Assembly: GCA_026707285.1 (NCBI GenBank) | Contig: JAPOXD010000016.1 | Coordinates: forward strand, 1-64,000 | DNA from: Chloroflexota bacterium | GTDB lineage: Bacteria > Chloroflexota > UBA11872 | Reading direction: 5' to 3' | DNA length: 64,000 bases | Shown: positions 15,588 through 24,110 of the stretch, piece after piece | Layout of the letters: each line of letters opens with the position of its first letter | Numbering within the stretch: position 1 is the first letter of the stretch | Program-made: the position numbers and the translations under genes | The notes under the pieces: generated by a model | The model's database searches: none | Told to the model about the DNA's origin: nothing | The model's input: the letters and a program-made list of their open reading frames with translations, nothing else

Positions 15588-16383
15588 CGCCACCGACACG
15601 GCCGAGCTTCCGGTGGTCGCAGCCGCCGCGACCCTCCCCACCGACGATCCGCATCCGGAGACGGACGGGCATCGATGGGGCATGGTCATCGACGCCGACA
15701 AGTGCACCGGCTGCCAAGCCTGCGTGGTGGCCTGCCAGTCCGAGAATAATCTGGCCCTCAACGAGGAAAACCGCGTCATCGAGCGCCGGGCGAAGACTTG
15801 GATTCGCATCGAGCGCTACTGGGAGGGCGAGTGGCCCAACGCCAAGGCGCGGTTCCTCCCCGTGCTCTGCCAGCACTGCGGCAACGCGCCCTGCGAAACG
15901 GTCTGTCCCGTATGGGCGACCTACCACAATCCAGACGGCCTGAACGTGCAGGTCTACAACCGCTGCATCGGCACGCGGTTCTGCGCCAACGCCTGCCCCT
16001 ACTCGGTGCGCTACTTCAACTTCTGGGAGCCCGAGTGGCCGTCGCCGATGGACCGGCAGCTCAACCCCGACGTGACGGTGCGGACCAAGGGCATCGTCGA
16101 GAAGTGCACCTTCTGCATCCATCGCATCAATCGCACCAAGCGCCAGGCGGATCGCGACGGCCGGCCGGTGGCCGACGGCGAAGTCGAGCCGGCGTGCGTG
16201 CAGGCATGCCCGACCACGGCGCTCGTGTTCGGCGACTTGAACGACTCGGACAGCAAGGTCAGCGAGCTGTCGCACTCCAAGCGGGCCTACTCGCTGCTGG
16301 ATTCGCTCGGCACGGCGCCCGCCATCACCTACCTCAAGAAAGTTGACCCGAGCCACGTCGGCGAGGAGGAGGCCGGCCATTGA
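15580..16383 (+). CDS. actB2: Alternative complex III subunit ActB, iron-sulfur half (B2)
   Basis: This 267-aa ferredoxin-like protein has four cysteine clusters: CTGCQACVVAC, CQHCGNAPCETVC, CIGTRFCANAC and CTFC followed much later by CVQACPTTA. That is the four-cluster arrangement of NrfC/PsrB-type subunits and of the ActB C-terminal half. It would wire the quinol site of ActC to the cytochromes. The GTG start at 15580 lies inside the end of actB1, and its stop overlaps the TTG of the next gene. One cluster is normally a 3Fe-4S in this family; the CIGTRFCANAC group, with its wider spacing, is the candidate. Confidence 0.92.
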   Translation: MASATDTAELPVVAAAATLPTDDPHPETDGHRWGMVIDADKCTGCQACVVACQSENNLALNEENRVIERRAKTWIRIERYWEGEWPNAKARFLPVLCQHCGNAPCETVCPVWATYHNPDGLNVQVYNRCIGTRFCANACPYSVRYFNFWEPEWPSPMDRQLNPDVTVRTKGIVEKCTFCIHRINRTKRQADRDGRPVADGEVEPACVQACPTTALVFGDLNDSDSKVSELSHSKRAYSLLDSLGTAPAITYLKKVDPSHVGEEEAGH

Positions 16384-17738
16384 TTAAGCCCGAAGCCGTC
16401 GGCCTCAGCTTGACGCTGCGCCCGCCGTATCGGCCGTCGACCATCGCCATCAACCGCAAGAGCGCGGTGGTGGTTGGCGTCGGCCTGCTCGCGGCGCTCG
16501 GCGTGGTGATGTACGTGGTGAAGCTGTTCAGCTGGGGGGACCGGGCCGAGTGGGCCTATCCGGCGGCGATCACGCTGTTCGTGCTCTCAAGCGTGTCGGC
16601 CGCGCCGTTGGTGGCCTTTGCCTCGCGCATGGCGCGCGGCTACTGGGGTCTGCCGGCCCGGCGCGTTGTCGAGCTCTTCGCGCTCCCGTCGATGCTGCTA
16701 TTCGCCCTGCTCATCCCGATCCTGGGCTCGCTCCCGCCGTTCGAGCAGGACGGCGTCACGCGGGCGAATCTGTGGTTCGGGTGGGGCGGCGGCGCGCCGT
16801 TTCTCACGGATCAGTTGGCCGTTTCGGTGATGCTGCTGGCGGGCGGCGCCCTCATGTGGTTCGCCGCCGTGCCCGATCTCGCCGGCCCACCCAGCCGGGT
16901 CCGCGCCATGCCGGCCTGGAAACGCTTGCTGTTCCTGAACTGGACCGGGACCAAGCGGCAGTGGATCGTCTTGCGGACGTCCATGCGCTGGATCAGCGCC
17001 TTCTACCTGATGATGTACGTCTTCGTGACGATGATCCTGACCACGGATCTCGGCCAGAGCCTCCTGCCCGGCTGGCGATCGGGAATCTTCCCGGCCTATC
17101 ACGTGATCACATCGTTCCAGGGCGCGATCGCGCTAATTGTCATCACGCTGTTCCTGCTGCGCCGCTACGCGCCCAGCGTGGGCCAGTTCATCGGCGACGA
17201 GCAGGCCGCCAGCCTGGGCAAGTTTTTGCTGGCGCTGACGCTGTTTTGGTTCTACTTCTTCTGGTCGGACTTCCTGCTCGTCTGGTACGCGCGCCTGCCC
17301 AGCGAAGTGGCCGCCGTCCAGACCAACGTGGCGGTCACCTACATCGTGCCCTTCCTCATCGCGATGTTCGGCCAGTTCCTCATTCCATTCGTCACGCTCA
17401 TCTTCAACCCGATTCGGAGAAAGCTGGCGCGGCTGACCGCGGTGTCCGTCGTCGTGCTGATCGGGCTGTTGTTCGACCGAATCCGGCTGTTCGTGGCATC
17501 GATGTCCAGTGAGAACCCCTTCTCGCATGGGCTGGCCGAGTTGCCGGAGCCGTACTACCCGAACGCGATCGACATTCTGTTCATGATCGGCGTGGTCGGC
17601 ATGGTGGCCGCGATCTACCTCTGGGTGCTGACACGCATCCCCACGCCCGGCGGCTGGGAGATGCGCGAAGGCGCCATGTACCGCCGCGAGCAGAAATACA
17701 TGCACGCCGAAGTGCTCGTGCTCGGCAAGCCGGACTGA
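16380..17738 (+). CDS. actF: Alternative complex III subunit ActF, NrfD-like integral membrane protein
   Basis: This 452-aa polytopic membrane protein of the NrfD/PsrC family has about ten helices. Several features match ActF rather than ActC: the SDFLLVWYARLPSE stretch, the charged connecting loop around TKRQWIVLRTSMRW, and the absence of the conserved ActC quinol-site pattern. It is a paralogue of ActC and part of the membrane domain suggested to contribute to proton movement. The TTG start at 16380 overlaps the actB2 stop (TTGA). It precedes actC here, a different order from the commonly described A-B-C-D-E-F. Confidence 0.82.
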   Translation: MIKPEAVGLSLTLRPPYRPSTIAINRKSAVVVGVGLLAALGVVMYVVKLFSWGDRAEWAYPAAITLFVLSSVSAAPLVAFASRMARGYWGLPARRVVELFALPSMLLFALLIPILGSLPPFEQDGVTRANLWFGWGGGAPFLTDQLAVSVMLLAGGALMWFAAVPDLAGPPSRVRAMPAWKRLLFLNWTGTKRQWIVLRTSMRWISAFYLMMYVFVTMILTTDLGQSLLPGWRSGIFPAYHVITSFQGAIALIVITLFLLRRYAPSVGQFIGDEQAASLGKFLLALTLFWFYFFWSDFLLVWYARLPSEVAAVQTNVAVTYIVPFLIAMFGQFLIPFVTLIFNPIRRKLARLTAVSVVVLIGLLFDRIRLFVASMSSENPFSHGLAELPEPYYPNAIDILFMIGVVGMVAAIYLWVLTRIPTPGGWEMREGAMYRREQKYMHAEVLVLGKPD

Positions 17739-17745
17739 TTCGGGC

Positions 17746-19122
17746 ATGCAAGAACCCGTAACCGTCGATCGAGAGACCGCCAACCGCGAGTTGCTGGATT
17801 TCGTGTTCGCCTGGCCCAAGTGGTTCTTCGCCACCACCGGCCTGCTCGGGGCCGTGATCACCCTGGGCCTCATCATCTTCCTGCTGCTGATGATCTTCGG
17901 CCTGCAGCTGTTCGGCTACGCCCACCCCGTCTATTGGGGCTTCCCGGTCGTGAATTTCGTGTTCTGGATCGGAGTCAGCCACGCCGGAATCATGGTGTCG
18001 GCCATTCTGCGGCTGGCGCAGGCCGAGTGGCGGCGTCCGGTCACCCGCGCCGCGGAAGTCTTGACGATCTTCTCGCTGATGACCGCCATGACCTTCCCGA
18101 TCATTCACAGTGGACGTCCCTGGCGCACGCTGTACTGGGAGTTCCCCTACGACTGGATGCGCGGCATTTGGCCCAACCCGCGGTCGCCGCTGGTGTGGGA
18201 CCCCGCCGCGATCTTCACCTACCTGACCTCGACGGTGATGTTCGTCTACATCGCCCTGCTGCCCGACCTGGCGCTGGCCCGCGATCGAGTCAAGAACCCG
18301 ATCGGCAAAGCCGTCTACGGGGTGCTGTCGCTGGGATTCCGGGGCACGACTCGGCAGTGGCGCATTCAGGCCATCGCCGGCATCTTGCTCTCGGCGCTGA
18401 TTCTTCCCATCTTCGTCTCGGTGCACAGCATCGTGTCGTGGGACTTCGCCGTCACGATCATCCCCGGATGGCACAACACGGTGTTCGCGCCGTACTTCGT
18501 CATCGGGGCCGTGCACTCCGGCGTGTCCGCCGTGGTGACCGTGATGATCGTCATGCGCTACGCCTTCGGCCTGAAGAACTTCATCACCAAGGACCACATC
18601 GACTCGCTGGCCCGGCTGCTGATCATCGTGGCCACGGTGTGGCTGTTCTTCTTCATGCTGGACTTCATGTTCGGCCTCTACGGCACCGAGCCGGCCGAGG
18701 TCGACACCTGGCAGCGCCGGCTGATGGAGCCGCCGTGGACGGCCATCGCGATCATCTTCATCATCACCGGCTACATAATTCCGGTGGGCCTGTGGCTGTT
18801 CCGCCGCGTGCGCCGCAACTTCTTCCTGATGTTCGTGACGACGGTGCTGGTCAACATTGGCATGTGGCTCGAGCGCTACATGATCGTGATCCCCGGCCTC
18901 GAGCGGAAGTCGAACCTCACGTTCCAGTACGGCGACTACCTGCCATCGGCGGCGGAGTTCGGCATCATCGCCGCCCAGCTGGCGTTGGTGATTGCCGGGT
19001 TCCTCGTGTTCTCCAAGCTGCTGCCGATCATGCCGGCGGCGGACATCAAGGAAGGTCAGATTCTGCGTGACGAAATCAAGGTCGGCCGTGCAAGGGTCCC
19101 GGCCACGATGCGCGAGGCTTAG
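17746..19122 (+). CDS. actC: Alternative complex III subunit ActC, NrfD-like quinol-binding membrane protein
   Basis: This 458-aa protein has about ten membrane helices. The family marks are WIGVSHAGIMVSAILRL on TM2, SRPW-like GRPWRTLYWEFPYD, and VHSIVSWDFAVTIIPGWHNT, which hold the His and Asp residues assigned to the quinol site and proton path in ActC. It would oxidise menaquinol or ubiquinol and pass electrons to the ActB Fe-S clusters. It lies 7 bp after actF and 9 bp before actD in a same-strand operon. Confidence 0.9.
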   Translation: MQEPVTVDRETANRELLDFVFAWPKWFFATTGLLGAVITLGLIIFLLLMIFGLQLFGYAHPVYWGFPVVNFVFWIGVSHAGIMVSAILRLAQAEWRRPVTRAAEVLTIFSLMTAMTFPIIHSGRPWRTLYWEFPYDWMRGIWPNPRSPLVWDPAAIFTYLTSTVMFVYIALLPDLALARDRVKNPIGKAVYGVLSLGFRGTTRQWRIQAIAGILLSALILPIFVSVHSIVSWDFAVTIIPGWHNTVFAPYFVIGAVHSGVSAVVTVMIVMRYAFGLKNFITKDHIDSLARLLIIVATVWLFFFMLDFMFGLYGTEPAEVDTWQRRLMEPPWTAIAIIFIITGYIIPVGLWLFRRVRRNFFLMFVTTVLVNIGMWLERYMIVIPGLERKSNLTFQYGDYLPSAAEFGIIAAQLALVIAGFLVFSKLLPIMPAADIKEGQILRDEIKVGRARVPATMREA

Positions 19123-19131
19123 GGGGGACTC

Positions 19132-19689
19132 ATGAGCGCGAGAGATTCGGACCGTAAGCGCGAGTTGCTCGGGCTGTACAACGAGCCCGACGACGCCGCC
19201 GACGCCGTGTCGCGGCTCCGCGGTGTGGGCTTCGGCGGCAACGACATCGAGATCATCTCGGCCACGCCCTACCCGGAAGGCGCGTTCGGCGAGCAGCACG
19301 CGAAGCATCGCCTGTTTGCGTTCCCGTTCGCGGGCGCGGCCTGTGGGCTGGCCGTCGCCATCGCCTGGCACATCGGCGCCCAGATCGCGCTGCCCATCGT
19401 GACCGGCGGAAAGCCAATCGTCGCGGTCCCGGCCATCATCCAGGTGCTCTACGAGGGCACCATGCTCGGCGCGGTGCTATTCACCGTGCTCGGCGTGCTG
19501 TTCGAGTCCCGCCTGCCGGACGGCATCGGCGTCTACGACGACCGCATTGCCGACGGCCTCATCGGCGTATCGGTGATGGCGCGCGAGCGCCGGATTCCGG
19601 ACGCGCAGATCGCGCTGGAGGAAGCCGGCGCAGTCGACGTGCTCAGTAAGGACGGCAGCCTCATGCGCCCGGCGGCAGCCTCGCCCTGA
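19132..19689 (+). CDS. actD: Alternative complex III subunit ActD (DUF3341)
   Basis: This 185-aa membrane protein has an N-terminal soluble alpha/beta part (LLGLYNEPDDAADAVSRLRG, a DUF3341 hallmark) and two helices around 60-85 and 103-125. Its C-terminal segment includes DGLIGVSVMARE. ActD is a small membrane subunit that holds the complex together; its exact role is not established. An ATG start follows a G-rich stretch (GGGGGGACTC). The stop overlaps the actE ATG by one base (TGATG). Confidence 0.87.
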   Translation: MSARDSDRKRELLGLYNEPDDAADAVSRLRGVGFGGNDIEIISATPYPEGAFGEQHAKHRLFAFPFAGAACGLAVAIAWHIGAQIALPIVTGGKPIVAVPAIIQVLYEGTMLGAVLFTVLGVLFESRLPDGIGVYDDRIADGLIGVSVMARERRIPDAQIALEEAGAVDVLSKDGSLMRPAAASP

Positions 19690-20222
19690 TGTCCGCCGCA
19701 CGCCGCGCCGGACGCGCCACCAGCCTGACCGTTGGGTTGGTGTTGGCGGCGTTTGTGATCGCGGCGTGCGAAACCGGGGCCTATCCGGCCGACCTGTTCC
19801 CCGAGATGCACTACCAGCAGTCCTATCGCACCCAGGAACCGCCCTACGAGGCGCCGCCCGAGGGCCAGGTGTCGACCCTCGGCGCCGAGGTGCCGGTGAC
19901 GGACTTTGTCGCCACCATCCAGCTCGAGAATCCCGTACCGTTCGACGGGCCTTCCATCGATCGCGGAAAGGCGCTGTTTGCCGTCAACTGCGCCATGTGC
20001 CACGGCGCCGACGGCCTGGGGGACAGCTACGTCGCGGACGCCTTCGAGAGCTACGGCGACAAGCGCCCGGCGCCCCTGGTGTCGGACAACGTGAAGGCCC
20101 AGGCGGACGGCGCGCTCTACTGGACGATCACGAACGGCGTGAACAACATGCCGTCCTGGCAATCGCTCCTCACCGAGGAAGAGCGCTGGCTGCTCGTCAC
20201 CTACATCCGATCGATTAACTAG
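19689..20222 (+). CDS. actE: Alternative complex III subunit ActE, monoheme cytochrome c lipoprotein
   Basis: This 177-aa protein has a signal peptide ending in the lipobox VIAAC (Cys27), an ActE-type segment (LFPEMHYQQSYRTQEPP), one heme motif CAMCH at 101-105 and a distal Met in NNMPSW. The GKALFAVNCAMCHGADGLGD core is class I cytochrome c. It is the likely electron exit of the complex toward a terminal oxidase, which is not in this window. About 137 bp without a gene follow before the next start. Confidence 0.92.
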   Translation: MSAARRAGRATSLTVGLVLAAFVIAACETGAYPADLFPEMHYQQSYRTQEPPYEAPPEGQVSTLGAEVPVTDFVATIQLENPVPFDGPSIDRGKALFAVNCAMCHGADGLGDSYVADAFESYGDKRPAPLVSDNVKAQADGALYWTITNGVNNMPSWQSLLTEEERWLLVTYIRSIN

Positions 20223-20359
20223 CGCCGGCGAGCACGCCCGGTTGGGAGTCGACGTGCTGCCATCCGGTTCGCCAGCTTGGCCCGACGGCAATGCCGACTT
20301 CCCGAACGAATCGGTCAAACTTGGGCGTAGCGACGACAACTATCGAATGCGCCGGTTAA

Positions 20360-20824
20360 GTGGCTGAGAGCCCTGCCGTCTTTCTCGTCATCCTGCGCTG
20401 GCTGCACGTCGTGGCCGCCGCGCTCTGGCTGGGCGGGGGGCTGCTGCTGCTGGCGCTGCGGGCCCGCGGGCTCGGTCCGGGCGCCGCCCCGTCGATGCCA
20501 TGGGGACGCGCCGCCGGTCACACGCTGCGACTTGGCGTGGGCGTGTTCATCATCACGGGCGCGCTGCTGACGGCGGTGCGGCTGGCGGAGCCAAACGTGC
20601 CTGTCGCCTACGTCGTCCTTCTCGCCGGCAAGACCGCGCTGGCCTTCGCCATGTTCTGGCTGGCGCTGCCCCGATCGCGCCGCGGCCCGGCGCCGCCGGC
20701 CGCAGGTTGGTCGAGGTGGACGCGGGACCGCACATTTTGGATCGTCGTCATCGCCCTAGTCGTGTATCTGCTGTCGGTGATCCTCAACGAGCTGATCGAA
20801 CGCGCCGCGCTCTCGATCGGCTAG
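20360..20824 (+). CDS. Four-helix membrane protein, CopD-like
   Basis: This 154-aa protein has four helices. The first, ILRWLHVVAAALWLGGGLLL, carries the His and WLGG pattern seen in CopD-type and related small respiratory membrane proteins; the others lie at about 56-72, 80-98 and 123-145. It sits between the alternative complex III genes and ccmE. A link to heme or copper handling during cytochrome assembly is therefore reasonable but unproven. The start is GTG 20360. Confidence 0.6.
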   Translation: MAESPAVFLVILRWLHVVAAALWLGGGLLLLALRARGLGPGAAPSMPWGRAAGHTLRLGVGVFIITGALLTAVRLAEPNVPVAYVVLLAGKTALAFAMFWLALPRSRRGPAPPAAGWSRWTRDRTFWIVVIALVVYLLSVILNELIERAALSIG

Positions 20825-20856
20825 GCTGATTTGGACCGCGTGCCCACACTGACGCC

Positions 20857-21324
20857 TTGACCGACGCCTCGGAACCCACCGGCGCTGCCGCGCCGGAGCC
20901 CATTCGAAACCGGCTCTTGTCCGGCAAGTTCCTTTTCGTCGGCGGCGCGCTGGCCGCGGCGCTTGGGTTCTTGATCTGGACCGCCACGCAGGGAGCCGCC
21001 GTCTACTACCACACGGTGAGCGAGCTGCACACAAAGAGGTCGGAAATCGAAGGCCGCCTGGTGCGCGTGAACGGGATCGTGGTGGACGGATCCATCGAGG
21101 AGTCGGCGGACGGCATCATCCGCTTCGAGATCGAGGACGCCACCGGCGTTCTGCCGGTTGAGTTCCGCGGCTCACCGCCCGATCTCTTTGGCTATGCCGA
21201 GGAGGACAAGTACTCCGACGTGATCGCGGAAGGTCGCCTCCTCGGCACCGGCGTGTTCGAGGCGCGCAACCTCATCGTCAAGCACGGGCCGGAGTTCGAG
21301 CCTCGCGAGATCCCGGCCCAGTGA
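20857..21324 (+). CDS. ccmE: Cytochrome c maturation protein CcmE (heme chaperone) with HxxxF motif
   Basis: This 155-aa protein has one N-terminal anchor (about 22-44) and an OB-fold domain with GRLVRVNGIVVDGSI, IRFEIEDATGVLPVEFRGSP and FEARNLIVKHGPEFEP. The heme-attaching His is present as His143, but the residue four positions on, usually Tyr (HxxxY, an axial ligand to heme), is Phe147. CcmE receives heme from CcmABCD and passes it to CcmF/H. TTG 20857 is the start that gives the normal N-terminus. Its stop overlaps the next GTG by 4 bp. Confidence 0.9.
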   Translation: MTDASEPTGAAAPEPIRNRLLSGKFLFVGGALAAALGFLIWTATQGAAVYYHTVSELHTKRSEIEGRLVRVNGIVVDGSIEESADGIIRFEIEDATGVLPVEFRGSPPDLFGYAEEDKYSDVIAEGRLLGTGVFEARNLIVKHGPEFEPREIPAQ

Positions 21325-22742
21325 ATCCGGTTGCCACGCGGCCGACGCCGCTGGCAACGGGTAGGCCGATCATGCAGCCATCCGCCCTCACCCTGAATCG
21401 ACTGACGGTTGGATTCGGTCGACGCCACGTGCTCCGCGATGTCTCGCTGACTCTACGTGCGGGCGAACGGGTGGCCTTGCTGGGACCCAATGGCGCCGGC
21501 AAGACGACCCTGCTGCGCACGCTGGCGACCCTGCAGCCACCGTTGGGCGGGCAGGCGACCGTCGGCGGCGCGGATGTCGTGCAGCGCAAGCGCGGGGCGC
21601 GCCGTCACGTCGGCTTTGTCGGGCACACGCCGCACCTGATCGGACACCTCACAGCCCGCGAGAACCTCGCGTTTCTGGCCTCGCTGTACGGGCTGTCAAA
21701 CACCGGCGCGCGGGTCTCCGAAGCGCTGAGCGTGGTGGGGCTCGATGAAATCGCCAACCGACGCGCCCGCGAGCTCTCACGCGGCCAGCTCCAGCGACTG
21801 TCCCTGGCGGCGGCAGGGCTGCATCACCCGGCGGTGCTGTTGCTGGACGAGCCCGACGCCAGCCTCGATCGGGACGCCGTCCGCGAGCTACCCGCCATGC
21901 TGGACGCGCTGTGCCCAGGCTCGGCCGTGCTGCTGAGCACGCATGATCCCGATGTGGCCGCACGGGCGGCCGGGCGAAGTGTTCTTGTGGACCAGGGCCG
22001 AGTCATCGAACCAGATACGCCCGGAACGGCAGCGCCGGAGCCACCGGTTACGACCGGAGCAACGAACGTGTCGTTCGCCACCACGGCGTGGACGCTCCTG
22101 CGAAAAGACGCGCTGGTCGAGTGGCGCGCGCGGGAACAGGCGCCCGCGCTCCTGGCCTTCACGCTGCTCATCACCGTGCTGTTCGACATGGCGTTCGTCA
22201 TCCTGGCGCAGGCGGACGCGCCGGCGGTCGCGGCGGGCGTGGCTTGGTCCACGCTGTTGCTGGTCGCCAGCCTATCGGGCGTTCGGCTGTTTGGGTCCGA
22301 GCGCGACGCGAACACGCTCACCTGCCTGCGCCTGGCGCCCATCGACCAGAGCGCGGTGTTCGTGGCCAAGTACCTTCTGCTTGCCGCCCACGTGCTGGTC
22401 GTTGGACTGGTGCAGCTGGCGCTGCTCAGCGCGCTGCTCGACCTGCAGCTATTCCAGGGCGGGATGCTGGCCACCTTGGGCCTCGTGACCATTGCCTTGA
22501 GCGCGGTGGCGGCCATGCAGAGCGCCCTGGCGTTGGAGAGCCGCGCGCGAGAGGTCCTGATGCCGCTGCTGGCGGTGCCGCTGGCGATCCCCGTGATGCT
22601 GGCCGGCGTCGGCGCGACCCTCGAGACGCTGCAGGGCGCGCCGGCAGGCGGCGCCGCGCCGTGGCTGGGTTTGCTGGCCGTGGTGGCCGCCGTATTCTTA
22701 GCCTTGAGCGTCCTGCTCTACCCGCACGCGGTCGACGGCTAG
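21321..22742 (+). CDS. ccmAB: Fused CcmA-CcmB: ABC ATPase joined to its membrane subunit
   Basis: This 473-aa protein combines two usually separate subunits. Residues 22-235 form the CcmA ATPase, with Walker A GPNGAGKT (55-62), signature LSRGQ (152-156, in place of LSGGQ), Walker B VLLLDEP (172-178) and H-loop STHD. Residues 255-470 are CcmB, with a WTLLRKDALVEWR entry and six helices. CcmAB powers release of holo-CcmE from the CcmC-heme complex. The fusion fixes 1:1 stoichiometry. The GTG start overlaps the ccmE stop; ATG 21372 is an alternative start. I found no frameshift at the join. Confidence 0.9.
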   Translation: MNPVATRPTPLATGRPIMQPSALTLNRLTVGFGRRHVLRDVSLTLRAGERVALLGPNGAGKTTLLRTLATLQPPLGGQATVGGADVVQRKRGARRHVGFVGHTPHLIGHLTARENLAFLASLYGLSNTGARVSEALSVVGLDEIANRRARELSRGQLQRLSLAAAGLHHPAVLLLDEPDASLDRDAVRELPAMLDALCPGSAVLLSTHDPDVAARAAGRSVLVDQGRVIEPDTPGTAAPEPPVTTGATNVSFATTAWTLLRKDALVEWRAREQAPALLAFTLLITVLFDMAFVILAQADAPAVAAGVAWSTLLLVASLSGVRLFGSERDANTLTCLRLAPIDQSAVFVAKYLLLAAHVLVVGLVQLALLSALLDLQLFQGGMLATLGLVTIALSAVAAMQSALALESRAREVLMPLLAVPLAIPVMLAGVGATLETLQGAPAGGAAPWLGLLAVVAAVFLALSVLLYPHAVDG

Positions 22743-22754
22743 GAGATCCTTCGC

Positions 22755-23531
22755 ATGAGCCTTGCCAGTTCCGTGCTGCGCCGCCGGGCCAGCAGGCAAC
22801 CGCCGCTCTTCGGGTGGCGGGGCCTTGTGGTCTATGCGTCGCTGCTGGTCCTGATGGCGGCGGCGCTCTACATGATCTTCATCTACGCGCCGGCGGAACG
22901 CGTCCAGGGAGACGCCCACCGCCTGCTCTACGGGCACGTCGCGGTGGCGTGGCTTGCCTTCCTTGCGTTCGGCATCGTCGCCTTCGCCAGCGTCATGTAC
23001 CTGTGGCGACGCACCGCGCGCTGGGACAGCCTGGCGGTGGCGTCCGCCGAGGTCGGGGTGCTCTTCACCACGCTCACGCTGGCCTCCGGTTCCATCTGGG
23101 GTCGCCACGTCTGGGGCGTCTGGTGGACCTGGGACCCGCGGCTCACGACCACGCTCGTGCTGTGGTTCATCTACGTGGCCTACCTGGCGCTCCGCATGTA
23201 CATCGACAACGTCGACACCCGCCGGCGCGTCGCGGCCATCTTCGGCATCGTGGGCGTCGTGGACGTGCCCATCGTGTGGTACTCGGTGGAATGGTGGCGC
23301 AGCCTGCACCCGGTGCAGTCGGTCACGCGCGCGGGACTGACCCCGGAGATGGTGCTCACGCTGGTGGTCACCGTGGTCGCGTTCACCGTGTTTTGCTTCG
23401 TGCTCATCCGCCAGCGTTATCTCTTGGAGTGTGCCAGCGACGAGGGAGAGGATCTAAGGGATTCCGTCCGCAATTGGCATGACGAATTGCGGCTGACAGG
23501 CGCCAGGTCGACGCCGGAGGCTCGGACATGA
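22755..23531 (+). CDS. ccmC: Cytochrome c maturation protein CcmC
   Basis: This 258-aa protein has six helices and the heme-handling tryptophan-rich motif HVWGVWWTWDPRLTTTLVLW, with flanking histidines (YGHVAVAW, SLHPVQ) expected as axial heme ligands. It loads heme onto CcmE. ATG 22755 follows AGGAG at 9 nt. The stop overlaps the ccmD start (ATGA). A charged cytoplasmic tail of about 35 residues follows the last helix. Confidence 0.93.
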   Translation: MSLASSVLRRRASRQPPLFGWRGLVVYASLLVLMAAALYMIFIYAPAERVQGDAHRLLYGHVAVAWLAFLAFGIVAFASVMYLWRRTARWDSLAVASAEVGVLFTTLTLASGSIWGRHVWGVWWTWDPRLTTTLVLWFIYVAYLALRMYIDNVDTRRRVAAIFGIVGVVDVPIVWYSVEWWRSLHPVQSVTRAGLTPEMVLTLVVTVVAFTVFCFVLIRQRYLLECASDEGEDLRDSVRNWHDELRLTGARSTPEART

Positions 23532-23689
23532 CGCAGGAGTTGGTGTTTCTGTTCATCGGGTACGCGGTGATCTGGGTGCTGCTGTTCGGCTACCTGGTGT
23601 TCGTCACGGGGCGGATCCGCAGCGTGCGCGACGCGGTGCATGACATGCGGCGGGAGCTCGACGCTCAGCGTCGCGAGGCCTCCGAGTAG
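23528..23689 (+). CDS. ccmD: Small heme exporter subunit CcmD
   Basis: This 53-aa protein has one membrane helix (LVFLFIGYAVIWVLLFGYLV, about 5-26) followed by a basic/acidic amphipathic tail (RRELDAQRREASE). It starts at ATG 23528 overlapping the ccmC stop and ends at TAG 23687-23689. Size, topology and position directly after ccmC match CcmD, which stabilises the CcmABC-CcmE complex. Sequence conservation in this family is low, so the call rests on topology and context. Confidence 0.8.
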   Translation: MTQELVFLFIGYAVIWVLLFGYLVFVTGRIRSVRDAVHDMRRELDAQRREASE

Positions 23690-23882
23690 GCTCGACTTCG
23701 CGCTCGCTCCACGCATCGTTCAAGGGGTGAGCCGTGGCTCTTGGCCGGTATGCCAGTCAGAATCCATAGGCTGGCATTACACATCGACGCGGTAGCCTCC
23801 GTGTGCGGCGATTCGATTGCGCGATCCAATCAGGCCACCCATGTCCACGAGGACTCTATGTGCGTACTGGTGACGAGGGACC

Positions 23883-24069
23883 TGGATTCCCGCCTCCGGA
23901 GACTGGTGCGAAACTCCTCCGTCATTCCGGCGGAGAGCCTGCCCCGTACTCGATACGAGGCCGGAATCCAGTCCGGTCGAGTCTGGAGCCACGCCGGACG
24001 CTTGGCGTCGGGCGGGTTTGAAACCCGCCCCTACCGGATTCTTCAAAGGCCTCTTTCCGCGGGAATGAC
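23883..24069. repeat. Nested palindromic repeats between ccmD and ccmF
   Basis: The 421-bp gap 23690-24110 has no gene. An outer TGGATTCCCGCCTCCGG (23883-23899) and TCCGCGGGAATGAC (24056-24069) look like the two halves of one element of the 3899/7037 type. Between them lie a second palindromic unit, GTCATTCCGGCGG to CCGGAATCCAG (23921-23971), with a central GTACTCGATACGAGG, and a perfect 10-bp dyad GGGCGGGTTT-G-AAACCCGCCC (24010-24030). At least three repeat families appear to have stacked at this site. Confidence 0.75.
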
Positions 24070-24110
24070 AAACAGGGACGGGGCGCTTCCGGCTAGGAAG
24101 GGCCCCGCCG

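Noticed and set aside
23883-24069. Insertion sequence remnant
   Set aside because: No transposase-like frame, and the ends match short palindromic repeat units rather than IS termini.
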